Source: an uncultured Flavobacteriia bacterium (GTDB taxonomy: Bacteria > Bacteroidota > Bacteroidia > Flavobacteriales_D > Crocinitomicaceae). Taken from it: DNA of 57,821 bases. This document shows positions 33,840 through 42,364 of this stretch, piece by piece. The notes below the pieces were generated by a model, which saw only the letters and a list, made by a program, of their open reading frames with translations, was not told the DNA's origin and ran no database searches. The stretch's first letter is position 1; the number at the start of each line of letters is the position of its first letter. A program made the translations under genes and the position numbers. The stretch covers positions 1-57,821 of the forward strand of contig CALJTX010000060.1 of the NCBI GenBank assembly GCA_937975705.1, written 5' to 3'.

Positions 33840-34700
33840 CTATTTTTTTCTGATACCAATGATATTCGGCAAGGGCCAAAAGTGCTTGTTGGCATCGCTT
33901 TCCCAGGTATCTGAAACCCAAGAGCCCACTTTTTTAATGTGGTGGCCATTTACATCGATAAGCAAACTGGTTTCGGGTCCACCTTCCAAATAAATAGCAT
34001 CGTGGAGGCCTCCGGGCATTTGCTTCATAAAACCAATCAGCTGGTTGTGGGTATAAGGCGAGCGTGTAAATATGAGGTAAAACCTACCCTGTTCATCTTC
34101 TGCGGCAACCAACATGCTACATGATTGTATGTTTTTTTGCCAATTCATGGGCTTTGCGTTGCAATCGATCATGCGCAGGCCTTGTGCAAAACCACTGAAT
34201 TTATTTTGTTCTAGTGCCCAATCTGAACAAGTGAGGTCCAGCACTTCGATATTGGCGCGGTTCGTATTTGGTTTGGGGCCAAGTGCCAACATGAGGTTGA
34301 AATCTGCGAGGAGTTGGCCGTTGTTGACGTGGTGACCCGTTTTCAAATAGGCCCGACTTTGGAGTGGTTTTTCAAGACTATACATGCCTGAATTAAAAGC
34401 CACTAAAAGGTCAAAAGTATCGGCCCAAGCCGTCACCTTTCTGGGAATAGAGTCAAATTGACTTGCGGCAAATAAATCAAAGCGAAACAGCGCGGGGTCT
34501 AGGCGCAAGATTGATAATTTGGAATCGCCGATAAAAGATTTGACCGGAGCAGCAATTTCACGGTATTCCATTCCTTTGGTAAGGGTGGTCCAGTTGGTGT
34601 ATTTCGGGACTTCCTTTTGTTTTTTCGGTTTGCTATCAGAACAAGCCTGCAAGACCAAAATGGCAAATGGTATCAATAACAAACGTAACATAGTTGACAT
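33840..34700 (-). CDS. Phosphodiester glycosidase (NAGPA)-like lipoprotein
   Basis: 286 residues with lipobox LQAC (about Cys20). The mature region matches the phosphodiester-glycosidase/NAGPA family (PF09992): LRLDPALFRFDLFAAS, LVAFNSGMYSLEKP, CSMLVAAEDEQGRFYLIFT and DAIYLEGGPETSLLI. Related enzymes cleave N-acetylglucosamine phosphodiesters or cell-wall sugar phosphates. The start may be ATG 34700 or 34691. A TAACTTTG box lies 12 or 21 bases upstream respectively. Confidence 0.82.
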   Translation of the reverse strand: MSTMLRLLLIPFAILVLQACSDSKPKKQKEVPKYTNWTTLTKGMEYREIAAPVKSFIGDSKLSILRLDPALFRFDLFAASQFDSIPRKVTAWADTFDLLVAFNSGMYSLEKPLQSRAYLKTGHHVNNGQLLADFNLMLALGPKPNTNRANIEVLDLTCSDWALEQNKFSGFAQGLRMIDCNAKPMNWQKNIQSCSMLVAAEDEQGRFYLIFTRSPYTHNQLIGFMKQMPGGLHDAIYLEGGPETSLLIDVNGHHIKKVGSWVSDTWESDANKHFWPLPNIIGIRKK

Positions 34701-34712
34701 CTATTCTTTATT

Positions 34713-34720
34713 CAAAGTTA
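34713..34720 (-). promoter_or_regulatory. -7 promoter box for the NAGPA-like gene
   Basis: The minus strand reads TAACTTTG (complement of 34713-34720), an exact TAnnTTTG match, 12 bases before ATG 34700 and 21 before ATG 34691. No -33 TTTG at the right spacing. Confidence 0.5.
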
Positions 34721-34766
34721 TGTTTTTTAATAGTTTTACTTACTTTGTAAACTATTCCATTTGCAT

Positions 34767-36128
34767 ATGAAAGCCTTACTCCTCTTTTTGACCCTTCCCT
34801 TCCTGAGTTTTTCGCAAGCCGTTGCTAAAAAAGATCAACTCAAAGCCAAGCGCATTGTTTCGAACGCCATTACGCTCTTCAATGAAGGACAAAGTTTCAA
34901 TTCCTATATGTTGCTCAAGCAAGCTGTCTCAATAGACTCCACGAATGCAAATGCCTATTTTTGGTTAGCCACCACTGAATGCGATTTGCGCTCCTATTTT
35001 AACGCCCAAGAAAACATTTCAAAATCCTTGCAACTTTTGGGAAATGAAGTAAATGAAGAGCACTTGTATTTAGCAGGGCAAATTGCACTGTCACTGGGCA
35101 ATAGCGAAAAAGCCAAAAATTATTGTGCACAGGCAAAAAACTTACTCAAATCGGAAAAGGATTACAAATTGCTGGGTTTTCAATTACTTGAACAACAGAG
35201 CCTTTACGCATTGTCGCAAGCCGGTACAAGCAATCAGCGGCAGCTTTTAGGTGGAGAACTCAACACCAAATACGACGAATACGGCCCCATATTATCGGCA
35301 GATCAGCAAACACTGTATTTCACCACCCGCAACCCAGACTCAAAAGGCGCCAACCTCAACCCCGACGACCAACGTTTTTTTGAGGATATCTATCAGGCCG
35401 GAATTTTTATAGATGACAACGGCAAATGGCTGCGCAACAACAGCAACAACGATTTGTTCAACACCGAGGGTTTTGACGCACTTTCATATGTATCGAAAGA
35501 TGGTTTAATAGCGCTCGGCACGCTCAATACTACAGCCTCAAAAGAAGCCAGTACGCAAGGTTCTGATATTTTTGAACTCACTGCTGAGACTGCCGGAAAC
35601 TGGACCGACAAACGCATTATTACTGATATCCCCGGACTCAACACAAGTTTTTTTGAAGGCGCCCCGTCCAAAACAGATACCATCTGGATTGATGAGTTTA
35701 CCTATGTAGAAGAACTTTACTTTGTATCTGACCGCCAAGCAGAAAAATTTGCAACCGATATTTACGTCGCTAAAAAAATCAACGGTATCTGGCAAGCAGA
35801 AGTGCAGGCTTTGGGCCGAGAAATCAATACGGAGGGGCGCGAAACAACTCCATACATCACACCCGATGGGCAATTCTTATTTTTTGCCTCAGACAGCCAC
35901 CCTGGGATGGGCGGCTACGATATTTTTGTTTGCCAACGCAAAGGCACGGAATGGTCGGCGCCAAAAAATTTAGGTGCTGCCGTCAATACCACCCTCGATG
36001 ACACCCATCTGCAAATCTCTATAGACCAACAAAAAATTATTTGGGCGAGCGTCAGTGAAATCGATTTTTTATTCAGCTACAATTTATTTGAAGCACCCAT
36101 CGGCGTAATTCAAACCACTGAAAAATAA
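34767..36128 (+). CDS. Secreted TPR / PD40 beta-propeller protein
   Basis: 453 residues from ATG 34767 with a signal peptide (MKALLLFLTLPFLSFSQA). Residues about 25-145 form TPR-like helices (IVSNAITLFNEGQSFNSYML, NANAYFWLATTECDLRSYF). Residues about 160-440 carry PD40/WD40-like repeats: YGPILSADQQTLYFTTRNP, TPYITPDGQFLFFASDSHPG, MGGYDIFVC. The order resembles the N-terminal part of PorE-type type IX secretion proteins, but the carboxypeptidase-regulatory and OmpA-like domains that follow in those proteins are absent. A periplasmic scaffold role is inferred. Confidence 0.75.
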   Translation: MKALLLFLTLPFLSFSQAVAKKDQLKAKRIVSNAITLFNEGQSFNSYMLLKQAVSIDSTNANAYFWLATTECDLRSYFNAQENISKSLQLLGNEVNEEHLYLAGQIALSLGNSEKAKNYCAQAKNLLKSEKDYKLLGFQLLEQQSLYALSQAGTSNQRQLLGGELNTKYDEYGPILSADQQTLYFTTRNPDSKGANLNPDDQRFFEDIYQAGIFIDDNGKWLRNNSNNDLFNTEGFDALSYVSKDGLIALGTLNTTASKEASTQGSDIFELTAETAGNWTDKRIITDIPGLNTSFFEGAPSKTDTIWIDEFTYVEELYFVSDRQAEKFATDIYVAKKINGIWQAEVQALGREINTEGRETTPYITPDGQFLFFASDSHPGMGGYDIFVCQRKGTEWSAPKNLGAAVNTTLDDTHLQISIDQQKIIWASVSEIDFLFSYNLFEAPIGVIQTTEK

Positions 36129-36132
36129 GACT

Positions 36133-36894
36133 TTGCCACGCTATTTTATTTCACTTGCCTACGACGGAACAGCTTATCACGGTTGGCAAATTCAGCCCAA
36201 TGCACGCAGTGTGCAAGAAGAAATCGAAAGCGCACTCTCTAAATTGCACGGCAACCGCTCAGTTGAAGTAGTCGGCTGTGGCCGCACGGATGCGGGCGTG
36301 CACGCCCAACACTATTTTTTGCACACCGACCTCCCTCAACAATGGGATACCCAGCAACTCGTTTTCAAACTCAACCGCATGACGGCCCCAGATGTAGCTT
36401 TTAAACAAGCTTGGGAAGTCTCTTCGGACCTACATGCACGCTTCGACGCCAGCAAAAGAACTTACCGTTATTTTATACACCAACACAAAAACCCCTTTGT
36501 GCGCAAAGAAAGTTGGTACTTGGAAAGCGCCTTGGATGTCGAACAAATGAATGTTGCTGCCCAACATTTATTGGGCACACAAGATTTTTCTTCGTTTGCC
36601 AAAGCACATACCGACGTCAAAACCAATATTTGTGAGGTATTCAGCGCCCAATGGCAGACCAACGAGAATGGAATTTATTTTGAAATCAGTGCCAATCGCT
36701 TTTTGCGCAACATGGTGCGGGCCATTGTCGGAACACTTGTAGAGGTGGGTTTGGGCAAAATAAAAGCCTCCGAACTGCCTGGCATCATTGCTGCTCAAGA
36801 CCGCTCGGAGGCGTTTGTATCGGTGCCCGCACAGGGCTTGTTTTTATGGGCAATTGCCTATGACAACGCTCCTGAACTCAATCGGGCTGATTGA
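36133..36894 (+). CDS. truA: tRNA pseudouridine synthase A (TTG start)
   Basis: 253 residues. It begins at TTG 36133, four bases after the previous stop, giving the family N-terminus PRYFISLAYDGTAYHGWQ. The catalytic Asp lies in GCGRTDAGVHA. Further motifs are FDASKRTYRYFI and ANRFLRNMVRAIVGTLVEVG. It isomerises uridines 38-40 in tRNA anticodon arms. No ATG is available near this position. The end overlaps the convergent plug-protein gene by 17 bases. Confidence 0.93.
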   Translation: MPRYFISLAYDGTAYHGWQIQPNARSVQEEIESALSKLHGNRSVEVVGCGRTDAGVHAQHYFLHTDLPQQWDTQQLVFKLNRMTAPDVAFKQAWEVSSDLHARFDASKRTYRYFIHQHKNPFVRKESWYLESALDVEQMNVAAQHLLGTQDFSSFAKAHTDVKTNICEVFSAQWQTNENGIYFEISANRFLRNMVRAIVGTLVEVGLGKIKASELPGIIAAQDRSEAFVSVPAQGLFLWAIAYDNAPELNRAD

Positions 36895-37600
36895 TTTCCC
36901 ATTCGCGGTATAGGTCAAAATAACTTTTGGTTTCTAGGATCACTGCACCACCTAGCGTGTCGCCGAATTTGGCAGGCAAGCCCCCCGTATAAACCGTAAC
37001 ACGACCAATAGCACAACTAGGCACATTGAACACTTCATTGGACTTGATGCCATCTAAGACGTAAATCATGTCGCCTTTGCGTGCGCCGCGAAACATGAGG
37101 CCGCCATCTTCATCTTTTTTGACATCGGAATTGGAATTGGCTACCATGTCCACCACGCTAAATTTGTCTGGTCGGTTCTTGATTTCTTTGGCCGTTAGGG
37201 TTGTTACAGGCGTTTCGCCAATGCGTATACGTGCCTGCTCATACCGACCGCCGCCTACGCGCACTGCTTTGGTATCTTGTGTTTTGTTTTGAAAATAAAC
37301 GATGCCTGCGTTGCCATATGCTTCTAAAGGCACCTCAACAGTTACTTTGTCAGTGGTGTCTTTTTGAAAGCAACCAATCAGTTGGTAGGTTCCAGCCGGT
37401 ACACCTACAATACGAAAACGGCCTTCGTCGTTGGATAGCGCCAAGTACACGTGTCCATTTTCACGGATCATGGCTTTGGCCCCCACAATGGGTTGTTGGG
37501 TATTGAAATCAATAAAGGTTCCGATGACATCGCCGGTTCCTGACTGCGCAACTGTGCTTGCTGCTAACATGAGCATCCACACCATCATTAAGTTCTTCAT
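36878..37600 (-). CDS. Carboxypeptidase-regulatory domain plus lone TonB-plug-like protein
   Basis: About 240 residues from ATG 37600 (37606 also possible); the frame upstream of this lies inside fabD and is not family-like. A signal peptide (MKNLMMVWMLMLAASTVAQ) is followed by a CarboxypepD_reg domain (GTFIDFNTQQPIVGAKAMI, NDEGRFRIVGVPAGTYQL). Then comes a TonB-receptor plug-like domain: GGLMFRGARKGDMIYVLDG and GRVTVYTGGLPAKFGDTLGG. There is no beta-barrel, so it is a plug without a pore. It may act in the periplasm with another receptor or TonB. It follows fabD after 49 bases. Confidence 0.75.
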   Translation of the reverse strand: MKNLMMVWMLMLAASTVAQSGTGDVIGTFIDFNTQQPIVGAKAMIRENGHVYLALSNDEGRFRIVGVPAGTYQLIGCFQKDTTDKVTVEVPLEAYGNAGIVYFQNKTQDTKAVRVGGGRYEQARIRIGETPVTTLTAKEIKNRPDKFSVVDMVANSNSDVKKDEDGGLMFRGARKGDMIYVLDGIKSNEVFNVPSCAIGRVTVYTGGLPAKFGDTLGGAVILETKSYFDLYREWEINQPD

Positions 37601-37649
37601 AAGCATGTTTTCTTCAAAGATGCCCCGAACTTTCAGATTCCATAAAAAT

Positions 37650-38531
37650 TTATAAACTAGCGCTACTCGTTGGAATTTCGCGGTCCACTTTCTTGAACAG
37701 ACCCTGCAAAACTTTACCCGGACCCACTTCAATGACCTCTGCACATCCATCGGCAAGCATGTTTTGCATGATTTGCGTCCAGCGCACGGCACCTGTAAGT
37801 TGTGTCACCAAATTGGCTTTGATTTGAGCGGGGTCAGTAACTGCTTGCGCATTGACATTTTGATACACTGGACAAATAGGCTCGGCAAAATGCGTTGCTT
37901 CGATAGCTGCAGCGAGTTCTTCGCGGGCTGGCTCCATTAGTGGGGAGTGGAACGCACCACCCACCTGCAAGACCAACGCGCGTTTGGCGCCCGCAGCACT
38001 CAGTTGTGTACATGCTTCTTCAATAGCTGCAAGACTACCTGAAATCACGAGCTGTCCTGGGCAATTGTAGTTGGCTGGCACCACTACACCTTCAATGCCT
38101 GCGCAAATGCGCTCCACTACTTCGTCTTCTAGACCAAGAATAGCAGCCATTGTGCTTGGGGCGAGTTCACACGCTTTTTGCATGGCGTCTGCACGCTTGA
38201 CAACAAGGCGCAAACCGTCTTCAAAAGTGAGGGTTTTATTGGCCACTAGCGCAGAAAATTCACCTAAAGAATGACCCGCAACCATATCTGGCGCAAAGTG
38301 CTCACCGAGGCAAGCGGCTAATATAGTACTGTGTAAAAAGATGGCTGGTTGGGTAACGTTGGTTTGTTTGAGGGCTTCGTCTGAACCTTCAAACATAATG
38401 GACTGAATATCAAAACCAAGAATTTCATTGGCTTTTGCAAATAGAGAACGTGCGTGTTCAGATTGCTCGTAGAGGTCTTTGCCCATTCCAGAGAATTGGG
38501 CGCCTTGGCCCGGAAAAACATATGCTTTCAT
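37650..38531 (-). CDS. fabD: Malonyl-CoA:ACP transacylase
   Basis: 293 residues. Motifs are YVFPGQGAQFSGMGKDLY, the nucleophile GHSLGEFSAL (Ser88), QKACELAPSTMAAILGL, NYNCPGQLVISG and GGAFHSPLMEPA with the catalytic His. It loads malonate onto acyl carrier protein for fatty-acid synthesis. The other fab genes are not in the window. Confidence 0.95.
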   Translation of the reverse strand: MKAYVFPGQGAQFSGMGKDLYEQSEHARSLFAKANEILGFDIQSIMFEGSDEALKQTNVTQPAIFLHSTILAACLGEHFAPDMVAGHSLGEFSALVANKTLTFEDGLRLVVKRADAMQKACELAPSTMAAILGLEDEVVERICAGIEGVVVPANYNCPGQLVISGSLAAIEEACTQLSAAGAKRALVLQVGGAFHSPLMEPAREELAAAIEATHFAEPICPVYQNVNAQAVTDPAQIKANLVTQLTGAVRWTQIMQNMLADGCAEVIEVGPGKVLQGLFKKVDREIPTSSASL

Positions 38532-38570
38532 GTCGTTAATTTGGGGGTAAATTTACGGAAAACCTCAAGA

Positions 38571-39416
38571 TTAGAGTTGTCCGTCGGAATGATACTTGCC
38601 TAATTTGTAGATCCGAACTTTTTGCAGAATGCCATCTTGATCGTAATCATAGACCTTTCCGTCGTAGAGTTGGCCATTTTTAAATTCGCCGTCCATCCAG
38701 ATTTCATCGTTGTCGTTAAAGACTTTATTGTAACCATTCGGCACAAAACGCAGACCTTTCGTTTTTGGATTTGACAAGCGCGGAGGGTAGACATTAGAAT
38801 TGGTTGCCGCTACAGGCTTCGGGCTGGGATTATTTTGTTGGGCGCTGGCTTTTTGAAGCTTTCCTACTGCGCCATCCGCTGTAACTTCAAAGGAATTGAG
38901 TAGCTGACCACTTGTGTTGTAGCGCGCTACCTGACCCTGTACCTGACCGTTTTTGACTGTATAACTCAAGGCCAACTTGCCATTGGGATGGTAATAGCAC
39001 ACTTTGCCGCTTTCTTGTCCTTGGTTATTAAAATTTGCTCTGTACGCTAATTGTCCGTTTTCGTGGTAGCGCAAAAGCAACCCCTTGTAGCCGTTCGCTT
39101 GAAAATTGCCTTGTTCAGCTATTTTTCCATTGGGGTAGTAGCGCGTGTAGGTGCCTTGCGGGCGGTTGTTGTTATAGTTGCCTTTGAGTTGGATCTTGCC
39201 ATCCGGAAAAAATTTAGTCCAGGTACCTTCTTTGCGGCCATTCACATAATAGCCCTCCTCCACTTTTTGAGTTTTAGGAAGGTTTCTATTCGGAAAATCT
39301 TTGCCGGTAAAAACCCATTTGCCTTGGCGCTCGCCATCGGCATTGCGTTTATTTTGTGCCCAAGCCGCAGCAGTCCAAAAAAGTAATAAACAACAAAGAG
39401 ATGTCCGTAATTTCAC
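38571..39416 (-). CDS. MORN/YwqK-repeat secreted protein (GTG start)
   Basis: 281 residues starting at GTG 39416, the only position that gives a proper signal peptide (KLRTSLCCLLLFWTAAAWAQ). Residues about 50-175 contain five or six MORN-like repeats of the type YYPNGKIAEQGNFQANG and YHENGQLAYRANF. A separate C-terminal part (KGLRFVPNGYNKVFNDNDEIWMDGEF) ends the protein. Bacteroidota proteins with these repeats are often called YwqK-family antitoxins, but no toxin gene is adjacent. A structural envelope role is more plausible. Confidence 0.75.
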   Translation of the reverse strand: MKLRTSLCCLLLFWTAAAWAQNKRNADGERQGKWVFTGKDFPNRNLPKTQKVEEGYYVNGRKEGTWTKFFPDGKIQLKGNYNNNRPQGTYTRYYPNGKIAEQGNFQANGYKGLLLRYHENGQLAYRANFNNQGQESGKVCYYHPNGKLALSYTVKNGQVQGQVARYNTSGQLLNSFEVTADGAVGKLQKASAQQNNPSPKPVAATNSNVYPPRLSNPKTKGLRFVPNGYNKVFNDNDEIWMDGEFKNGQLYDGKVYDYDQDGILQKVRIYKLGKYHSDGQL

Positions 39417-39439
39417 AACGCCAATTTACGAATTTTGGC

Positions 39440-39447
39440 TAACTTTG
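39440..39447 (+). promoter_or_regulatory. -7 promoter box for the flavin reductase-like gene
   Basis: TAACTTTG, exact TAnnTTTG, seven bases before the ATG at 39455. The leader would be at most a few bases. Confidence 0.55.
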
Positions 39448-39454
39448 AACTTGT

Positions 39455-40348
39455 ATGCTCAGCCTAGATCCCAAAGAACTCACCGTCCAGCGTTTGCACC
39501 AACTTTTACTCGGTGCTATTGGCCCGCGCCCAATTGCGTTTGCCTCTACCCTAGACCAAAACGGCAACGCCAATTTGGCGCCGTTTAGTTTTTTCAATGT
39601 CTTCAGTGCCAACCCACCCATTTTGGTTTTTTCACCAGCGCGCTCGGGTCGCACGGGGCAAAGCAAAGACACCTTCAACAACGCTCAAGCTGTTCCGGAG
39701 GTAGTGATCAACGTAGTAAACTACAATATGGTGCACCAAATGAGCTTGGCGAGTTCTCCATACGCACCAGGCGTAGACGAGTTCAAAAAAGCCGGTTTTA
39801 CGCCATTGGCCTCTGAGAAAGTAGCGCCGTTCAGGGTAGCTGAAGCACCTGTGCAGTTTGAGTGCAAAGTCAATCAAATCATTGAGCTTGGCCAAGAAGG
39901 AGGGGCTGGCAACCTTATCATTTGCGAGGTGGTCCAAATGCACATCCAAGAAGAACTTCTCAATGAAAACGGCTTAATTGACCAACACAAAATCGATTTA
40001 GTGGCACGCATGGGCGGCGATTGGTATTGCCGAGCCAACACGCACGCCATGTTTGAAATCAAAAAGCCCATTACTACCTGCGGCATTGGCTATGACGCGC
40101 TTCCTCTAGACATCAAAAGCAGTCTCATACTCAGCGCCAACGACCTCGGCCAATTGGCAGGCATCGAAGAACTTCCCAACGAAACCGATGTCAACGAATA
40201 CAAATTACTCGAACTTTCCACCCTTTTTCTAGAACTTGAGCACGACGCCAGCGCCCTTGAACAGGCTTTGCATCAAAAAGCACACGAATTACTTGCTCAA
40301 AACCAACTAGAAGAAGCTTGGCTCACTCTTTTATCTTTTAATAACTAA
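39455..40348 (+). CDS. Flavin reductase-like FMN-binding protein
   Basis: 297 residues. The split-barrel flavin-binding domain covers residues about 10-200: IGPRPIAFASTLDQNGNANL, APFSFFNVFSANPPILVFS, VINVVNYNMVHQM, ASSPYAPGVDEFKKAGFT, VQFECKVNQIIELG and VVQMHIQEELL. A C-terminal helical extension of about 90 residues follows, ending in a TPR-like helix pair. Members bind FMN and reduce flavin or partner proteins. It is followed after 10 bases by the DUF3127 gene, so the two may be cotranscribed. Confidence 0.83.
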   Translation: MLSLDPKELTVQRLHQLLLGAIGPRPIAFASTLDQNGNANLAPFSFFNVFSANPPILVFSPARSGRTGQSKDTFNNAQAVPEVVINVVNYNMVHQMSLASSPYAPGVDEFKKAGFTPLASEKVAPFRVAEAPVQFECKVNQIIELGQEGGAGNLIICEVVQMHIQEELLNENGLIDQHKIDLVARMGGDWYCRANTHAMFEIKKPITTCGIGYDALPLDIKSSLILSANDLGQLAGIEELPNETDVNEYKLLELSTLFLELEHDASALEQALHQKAHELLAQNQLEEAWLTLLSFNN

Positions 40349-40358
40349 TCACAAGTCC

Positions 40359-40754
40359 ATGTTTAAATTCAACGGCACCATTAAGGTCATCCAAGAAACG
40401 CAACGCATTTCAGAAAAATTCCAAAAGCGCGAGTTCGTCGTGACCGACACCACCTCGATGTATCCGCAAGATATTATTTTCCAAACAACCCAAGACAAAT
40501 GTAGCTTGCTCGATCAGTTTCAAGCCAATGACAACGTAGAGGTTTCATTTAATTTGCGTGGCCGCGAATGGACTAGCCCACAAGGCGAAGTCAAGTATTT
40601 CAATACCATTGAAGCATGGCGCATCGAAAAACAAGGTCAAAGCCAACCAATGGGGATGCCAAGCAATGGTCCTTCAGCCATGAACATGGGCTCTGAGCCG
40701 CTTCCAGGCACGAGCACGAGCGCTACAGAAGAAGACGACGACCTTCCTTTCTAA
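40359..40754 (+). CDS. DUF3127 SSB-like protein with acidic DDDLPF tip
   Basis: 131 residues. Residues about 1-90 fit DUF3127 (MFKFNGTIKVIQETQRISEKF, KREFVVTDT, WTSPQGEVKYFNTIEAWRIE), predicted as an OB fold. A flexible Gly/Pro/Ser/Met linker then leads to EEDDDLPF. That ending is almost identical to the acidic C-terminal peptide of bacterial SSB, which recruits repair and replication proteins. A single-stranded nucleic-acid-binding role with SSB-like partner docking is inferred. A 52-base gap to the convergent ZIP gene contains no terminator I can see. Confidence 0.82.
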   Translation: MFKFNGTIKVIQETQRISEKFQKREFVVTDTTSMYPQDIIFQTTQDKCSLLDQFQANDNVEVSFNLRGREWTSPQGEVKYFNTIEAWRIEKQGQSQPMGMPSNGPSAMNMGSEPLPGTSTSATEEDDDLPF

Positions 40755-40806
40755 AGCTCTACTGACTTTTTAGAACAAGTTTAACAGTTCGTTTTAGAAA
40801 ATCCAA

Positions 40807-41574
40807 TTAGAATATCCCCAAAGCCAAGCCGCTTCCTAACAGAATGCTGAGCAGCTTGAGCAAATTGAATTTGTGATTTTCGGTGGTTTCAAAAATAATC
40901 GTGGTTGAGATGTGTAAAAACATCCCAACCACAACCGCCAAAATCAATTGAACATTCAAGCCCAACTGTTCGGTAGTAATGGTAAGCCCGAGCAACACGC
41001 CAAGCGGCGTCATGAGTCCAAAAGCCAATAAAATGAGCCAAGCATTGCTGCGCTTGAGTTTAGTAGCCAACAAAAGCGTCATTAACGCAATAGCCACAGG
41101 CACTTGGTGAAAGATGATTCCCCACAAAAAACTTCCATTAAATTGCTCTTGACTGCCAGAGTCTATTCCGATTTGCAGCATATTACCGAGTGGAATTCCT
41201 TCAATAACCGAATGAACAGACAGCGAAATAAATAGCGTCCATGGCATGGCCTGCCCTTTGTGGACGTGTACATGCCCGTGTTCAATACCTCCCGAAAAAT
41301 ACTCCAATACCAACTGAACCAAAAAACCCAATAAGATAAAAACACCTACCTGAAATACAGGCAAGGGCTCATGAGCGTGGTGGGTATGTCCGTGGTGGGC
41401 GCCGTATAGCTCTGGCAATAAATGTTGGAAAATGACTGCCAATAAAAACCCGCCACTAAAAGCGAGCGCTAATTTGATGTATTGGTTTTTGTTGGTCGCG
41501 TTGAGGTAACTGACAATAGTGCCACCCAAAACGACCGATCCAATTAAAAGGAGCTCTACTACGTAAAAATTCAT
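40807..41574 (-). CDS. ZIP-family divalent metal transporter
   Basis: 255 residues with about eight membrane helices. The family's metal-binding motifs are HSVIEGIPLG in helix IV and GIIFHQVPVAIAL in helix V, and the loop before them is His-rich (HHGHTHHAH, HGHVHVH). It probably imports zinc or related metals. Its ATG overlaps the methyltransferase stop by four bases (ATGA), so it is the second gene of a two-gene unit. Confidence 0.88.
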   Translation of the reverse strand: MNFYVVELLLIGSVVLGGTIVSYLNATNKNQYIKLALAFSGGFLLAVIFQHLLPELYGAHHGHTHHAHEPLPVFQVGVFILLGFLVQLVLEYFSGGIEHGHVHVHKGQAMPWTLFISLSVHSVIEGIPLGNMLQIGIDSGSQEQFNGSFLWGIIFHQVPVAIALMTLLLATKLKRSNAWLILLAFGLMTPLGVLLGLTITTEQLGLNVQLILAVVVGMFLHISTTIIFETTENHKFNLLKLLSILLGSGLALGIF

Positions 41575-42326
41575 GCTTTCTTTTTTGCAAGGATGATGAG
41601 GCGATCACTTGTTGTTTGATCGAAGGGTGTCAGGTGATAAGACCCGTAGGTTGCAACAATTTCAAAATCTACAGACAACAGTGCTTCAAAATCTGTTTGG
41701 CTAAGGGCCTGAACGCGCTCGGTAAAAATACCAATTTGCATGTTGTCTTGCGCATTGATGACTTCGATTTGCTTGAAGATATGCGCGTTGTTGTACCAAC
41801 GCTTGATGTCAAAGCGTACGCCTTCGCGTTCGATAGATTCAATAGGTTTCAAATTGGCGCACACTTTAGTTGCATTCAAAAAATCGATGACCAATAGCCC
41901 ATTGGGAAGGAGCATGTCTGCCACTGATTTGCAAACCGCTTGGTTCTCGGCTAGGGTATCAAAATACCCGAAGCTTGTAAACAAATTGAATACCGCGTCA
42001 AAAGGTGGCATATCCAAAGCCTCGCGCATGTCGTGCACTGTAAAATTCACATTTTCAATACCTAAATCTTGTGCACTTGCCTCAGCGGCCAGGATACTAT
42101 TTGGTGCAAGGTCGGCGCCAACTACTTGAAAACCCATTTGGGCCAGTGTCAGCGCATGCCGTCCCTTTCCACAGGCTAAATCGAGTACGTTTGCGCCGCT
42201 TGGCAAAGCCAGTTGTTGCACTAAATTGTCTAAAAACAGCTTTGCTTCGTTGTCATCGCGGTGCTGATACAACAAATGATAATAAGGGGAGTCAAACCAA
42301 GTGGCGAACCATTCTTTTTGCGGCAT
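41571..42326 (-). CDS. Class I SAM-dependent methyltransferase
   Basis: 251 residues. Motif I is VLDLACGKGRHALTLAQMG, motif II ends VVGADL, and FTVHDMREALDMPPFDAVFNLFTSFGYF provides the later motifs. The substrate is not predictable from the sequence. A TAAATTTG box lies four bases before the ATG. It is divergent from coaE with 38 bases between starts. Confidence 0.82.
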   Translation of the reverse strand: MPQKEWFATWFDSPYYHLLYQHRDDNEAKLFLDNLVQQLALPSGANVLDLACGKGRHALTLAQMGFQVVGADLAPNSILAAEASAQDLGIENVNFTVHDMREALDMPPFDAVFNLFTSFGYFDTLAENQAVCKSVADMLLPNGLLVIDFLNATKVCANLKPIESIEREGVRFDIKRWYNNAHIFKQIEVINAQDNMQIGIFTERVQALSQTDFEALLSVDFEIVATYGSYHLTPFDQTTSDRLIILAKKKA

Positions 42327-42330
42327 GCTG

Positions 42331-42338
42331 CAAATTTA
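42331..42338 (-). promoter_or_regulatory. -7 promoter box for the methyltransferase-ZIP operon
   Basis: The minus strand reads TAAATTTG, exact TAnnTTTG, ending four bases before the ATG (complement of 42324-42326). On the plus strand, TAATTTCG at 42353-42360, one mismatch from consensus, lies four bases before the coaE ATG. Confidence 0.55.
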
Positions 42339-42364
42339 CAACTTTCTTTTCCTAATTTCGGGAC

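Noticed and set aside
37607..37792. N-terminal extension of the plug-domain protein
   Set aside because: It lies antisense-free but wholly in another frame of fabD, is Arg/Cys-rich and would bury the signal peptide.
38571..39416. Antitoxin label for the YwqK/MORN protein
   Set aside because: There is no toxin-like gene beside it and it has a signal peptide; the label is a family-name artefact.
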